From: Paracoccaceae bacterium
GTDB taxonomy: Bacteria; Pseudomonadota; Alphaproteobacteria; Rhodobacterales; Rhodobacteraceae
Direction of reading: 5' to 3'
NCBI GenBank assembly: GCA_027080755.1
Contig: JALWQC010000248.1
Location: 1 to 5,865 of the forward strand
DNA: 5,865 nucleotides
The position numbers were made by a program, and so were the translations under genes. Under the pieces are notes generated by a model. That model made no database searches and was not told the origin of the DNA. It was given only the letters and a program-made list of their open reading frames with translations. Within the stretch, counting starts at the first letter, position 1. Every line of letters begins with the position of its first letter. Shown piece by piece: positions 4,250 to 5,865 of this stretch.

Positions 4250-5865
4250 ATGTTTACCCTTGCCCCCGACCTGCCCCGCGACAACCGCGATGCTGCTGCC
4301 GCCGACAATATGGGCGATCTGCCGGAATGGAACCTCGACGATCTGTATCCCTCGCCGGAGGGGCCGGAAATCAGGGCGGATCTGGACTGGCTCGGCGCGG
4401 CAATCCCCGATTTCGCCCGCGATTTCGAGGGTAAACTGGCCGATCAGGACGCCGCCGGCCTGCTGGACTGTATCACCCGCTATGAACGTATCAACCAGGT
4501 CAGCGGGCGCATCATGTCCTATGCCGGTCTGCGCTATTACCAGAACACCGTGGACCCCGAGCGGGGCAAGTTTTTCGCCGACATGCAAGGGGCGCTGACC
4601 GATATGTCGGCCCCGCTGGTGTTTTTCAGTCTGGAACTGAACCGCGTGGACGATGCGCGCCTTGACGCGCTGCTGGCCGAAAACGCCGATCTGGCGCGCT
4701 ATCGCCCCGTTATTGAACGGATGCGCAAGATGAAGCCCTACCAGCTGTCGGACGAGCTGGAAAAATTCCTGCATGACCAGTCGGTCGTCGGGGCCGCGGC
4801 CTGGAACCGTCTGTTTGACGAAACGATGGCAGGGCTGGAATTCGATGTGGACGGCGAGACCCTCAATCTGGAGGCCACGCTCAACCTGCTGTCGGATTCG
4901 GACCGGGCGCGGCGCGAACAGGGGGCGCGGGCGCTGATTGCCGTATTCAGCAAAAACACCCCGCTGTTTGCCCGTATCACCAATACGCTGGCCAAGGAAA
5001 AAGAGATCGAGGACAAGTGGCGCAAGCTGCCGACGCCGCAGATGTCGCGCCATCTTGCCAATGATGTGGAGCCCGAGGTGGTGCAGGCCCTGCGCGACGC
5101 GGTTGTGGCTGCCTATCCCAAGCTTTCGCACCGCTACTATGCGCTAAAGGCCAAGTGGATGGGGCTGGACAAGATGGAAATCTGGGACCGCAACGCCCCC
5201 CTGCCCGACGAGGACGACCTGACCATCCCCTGGGATCAGGCCCGCGAAACCGTGCTGGAAGCCTACGGCGACTTTGATCCGCGCATGGCGGAAATCGCCG
5301 AGCCGTTCTTTGACAAGGGCTGGATCGATGCGCCGGTGAAACCGGGCAAGGCGCCCGGGGCCTTTGCCCATCCGACGGTAACGGACGTGCATCCCTATGT
5401 GATGCTGAACTATCTTGGCAAGCAGCGCGATGTGATGACGCTGGCGCATGAACTGGGGCACGGGGTGCATCAGGTGCTGGCGGCGGAACAGGGGGAGCTG
5501 TTATCCTCTACCCCGCTGACGCTGGCCGAAACCGCCAGTGTCTTCGGGGAAATGCTGACATTCCGCAAGCTTCTGGCCGAGGCCCCCGATCAGGCTGCGC
5601 GCAAGCGTCTGCTGGCCGGCAAGGTCGAGGATATGATCAACACCGTGGTGCGCCAGATCGCCTTTTACGATTTCGAGTGCCGCCTGCACGCCGCGCGCGC
5701 CGAAGGGGAACTGACGCCGGACCAGATCAACGACATCTGGATGCAGGTGCAATATGAAAGCCTCGGGGACGGATTCAATTTTGTCGAGGGCTACGAAACC
5801 TTCTGGACCTATATCCCGCATTTCATCCACTCGCCCTTCTACGTCTATGCCTATGCCTTCGGGGA
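4250..5865 (+). CDS. pepF: M3 family oligoendopeptidase (PepF type), 3' end cut off by the window
   Basis: This zinc metallopeptidase cleaves short peptides in the cytoplasm. The frame stays open from the ATG at 4250 to the right edge, giving 538 complete codons; the family is usually about 600 residues, so only the last part is missing. An N-terminal helical region (about 1-190, with GDLPEWNLDDLYPSPEG at 22-38) precedes the catalytic domain. The zinc motif is HELGH (400-404), encoded at 5447-5461. The third zinc ligand is expected at E427 in TLAETASVFGEM (424-435). Near the edge, HFIHSPFYVYAYAFG (524-538) carries the conserved His and Tyr residues of the substrate-binding, transition-state-stabilising segment. 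AGGAG (4238-4242) lies 7 bases before the ATG, which supports this start over the in-frame ATG at 4310. The gene is 57 bp after the EEP gene with no terminator between, so it may be co-transcribed. Confidence 0.92.
   Translation, partial: MFTLAPDLPRDNRDAAAADNMGDLPEWNLDDLYPSPEGPEIRADLDWLGAAIPDFARDFEGKLADQDAAGLLDCITRYERINQVSGRIMSYAGLRYYQNTVDPERGKFFADMQGALTDMSAPLVFFSLELNRVDDARLDALLAENADLARYRPVIERMRKMKPYQLSDELEKFLHDQSVVGAAAWNRLFDETMAGLEFDVDGETLNLEATLNLLSDSDRARREQGARALIAVFSKNTPLFARITNTLAKEKEIEDKWRKLPTPQMSRHLANDVEPEVVQALRDAVVAAYPKLSHRYYALKAKWMGLDKMEIWDRNAPLPDEDDLTIPWDQARETVLEAYGDFDPRMAEIAEPFFDKGWIDAPVKPGKAPGAFAHPTVTDVHPYVMLNYLGKQRDVMTLAHELGHGVHQVLAAEQGELLSSTPLTLAETASVFGEMLTFRKLLAEAPDQAARKRLLAGKVEDMINTVVRQIAFYDFECRLHAARAEGELTPDQINDIWMQVQYESLGDGFNFVEGYETFWTYIPHFIHSPFYVYAYAFG

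Noticed and set aside
3545..5131. 528-codon open frame on the minus strand, antisense to the EEP gene and the M3 peptidase
   Set aside because: It lies opposite two genes with complete catalytic motifs and crosses the spacer between them. The translation is rich in Arg, His, Gln and Gly with no recognisable domain. It is explained by third-position G/C bias on the coding strand.

Overview
The window looks like chromosomal DNA of an alphaproteobacterium, most likely of the Rhodobacterales/Roseobacter group. The reasons are GC-rich coding DNA with strong G/C third-position bias, a monofunctional prephenate dehydratase with an alphaproteobacterial-type ACT domain, a membrane-anchored CycM/cy-type cytochrome c, and a PepF-type M3 peptidase. 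All family calls come from reading motifs in the translated sequence; no database search was run.

Layout. Positions 1-146 are non-coding and relatively AT-rich, with a dense cluster of TGCA cores that forms three spaced palindromes. A small SRPBCC (START-like) protein follows (147-614, +). It converges on pheA, prephenate dehydratase (611-1453, -), and the two stop codons overlap by 4 bp. A 112-bp divergent spacer (1454-1565) separates pheA from a membrane-tethered monohaem cytochrome c (1566-2144, +). That gene ends in a clear intrinsic terminator (2160-2187). Next come a regulatory-looking spacer and a 43-codon one-helix membrane protein with a strong Shine-Dalgarno (2285-2416, +). A TerB-plus-J-domain co-chaperone (2460-3146, +) follows and may be read from a leaderless mRNA. 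It overlaps by one base a metal-dependent endonuclease/exonuclease/phosphatase-fold hydrolase (3146-4192, +). The last gene, 57 bp further on, is an M3 oligoendopeptidase (4250 to the right edge, +), cut off near its C-terminus.

How the genes fit together. This is mostly housekeeping content: phenylalanine biosynthesis, respiratory electron transfer, protein folding and peptide turnover. The clearest co-expression unit is the J-domain protein and the hydrolase (TGATG overlap), possibly continuing into the peptidase. The cytochrome is transcriptionally closed off by its terminator. There is no mobile element, CRISPR array, tRNA or rRNA, and no recognisable defence or biosynthetic cluster. The points most worth a second look are non-coding or small: the TGCA palindrome cluster at the left edge, the 11-bp-period direct repeat ahead of the 43-codon gene, that gene itself, and the probable leaderless start of the J-domain gene.
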